Source: an uncultured Alphaproteobacteria bacterium (GTDB lineage Bacteria; Pseudomonadota; Alphaproteobacteria; Caulobacterales; Aquidulcibacteraceae). From it: 13,775 nucleotides of DNA. The notes beneath the pieces are model-generated. The model was not told the origin of the DNA. It ran no database searches and saw nothing but the letters and a program-made list of their open reading frames with translations. Each line of letters begins with the position of its first letter. The first letter of the stretch is position 1. The stretch lies in contig CALBSY010000505.1 of assembly GCA_937967725.1 (NCBI GenBank), positions 1-13,775 of the forward strand, read 5' to 3'. Made by a program: the position numbers and the translations under genes. Positions 13,762 through 13,775 of the stretch are shown piece after piece.

Positions 13762-13775
13762 GCCGCATTCCATCT

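Overview
The window is GC-rich and its coding style and gene families point to an alphaproteobacterium, probably of the Caulobacterales/Hyphomonadaceae type. Evidence for this is a DgcB-like diguanylate cyclase N-terminus (a 'TPANYEIW' motif), a cellulose-type outer-membrane export gene, and a mobile-element gene set (SSB-like protein, ArdC, XRE regulator, TraF-type peptidase, VirD2-like relaxase) that is common in integrative elements of this class. The taxon is inferred; nothing in the window is diagnostic.

Layout. (1) 1-3404, plus strand: end of a membrane-anchored protein (BcsB-like tail), a BcsC-like TPR/beta-barrel protein split by a frame break near 1470-1520, and a membrane PAS sensor with no output domain. 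Both junctions are 4-base ATGA overlaps, so this is one tightly coupled operon. (2) 3641-7706: a membrane histidine kinase followed by a stand-alone degenerate receiver domain (minus strand), divergent from a GGDEF diguanylate cyclase with an intact I-site and a winged-helix regulator (plus strand). Each divergent side carries the same 15-bp element. (3) 7725-8704, minus strand: an endonuclease/exonuclease/phosphatase-family enzyme and a small charged protein. (4) 8705-13775: accessory DNA with conjugation and mobilization genes. It holds an SSB-like OB-fold protein, ArdC, an XRE regulator, a TraF-type S26 peptidase, an orphan three-helix membrane protein and a relaxase that ends early. Strong hairpins separate several of these genes.

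How they may work together. Cellulose synthesis is classically switched on by c-di-GMP, so the diguanylate cyclase, the kinase/receiver pair and the PAS sensor plausibly form a local control layer for the export operon. In the accessory part, an SSB and an anti-restriction protein next to each other resemble the 'leading region' of conjugative DNA, which protects incoming single strands. Upstream of the SSB gene is a cluster of overlapping inverted repeats that could fold in single-stranded DNA. This is the most interesting non-coding structure in the window, together with the mirrored element between the kinase and the cyclase. No tRNA, rRNA, CRISPR array, IS transposase, integrase or type IV secretion gene was seen.
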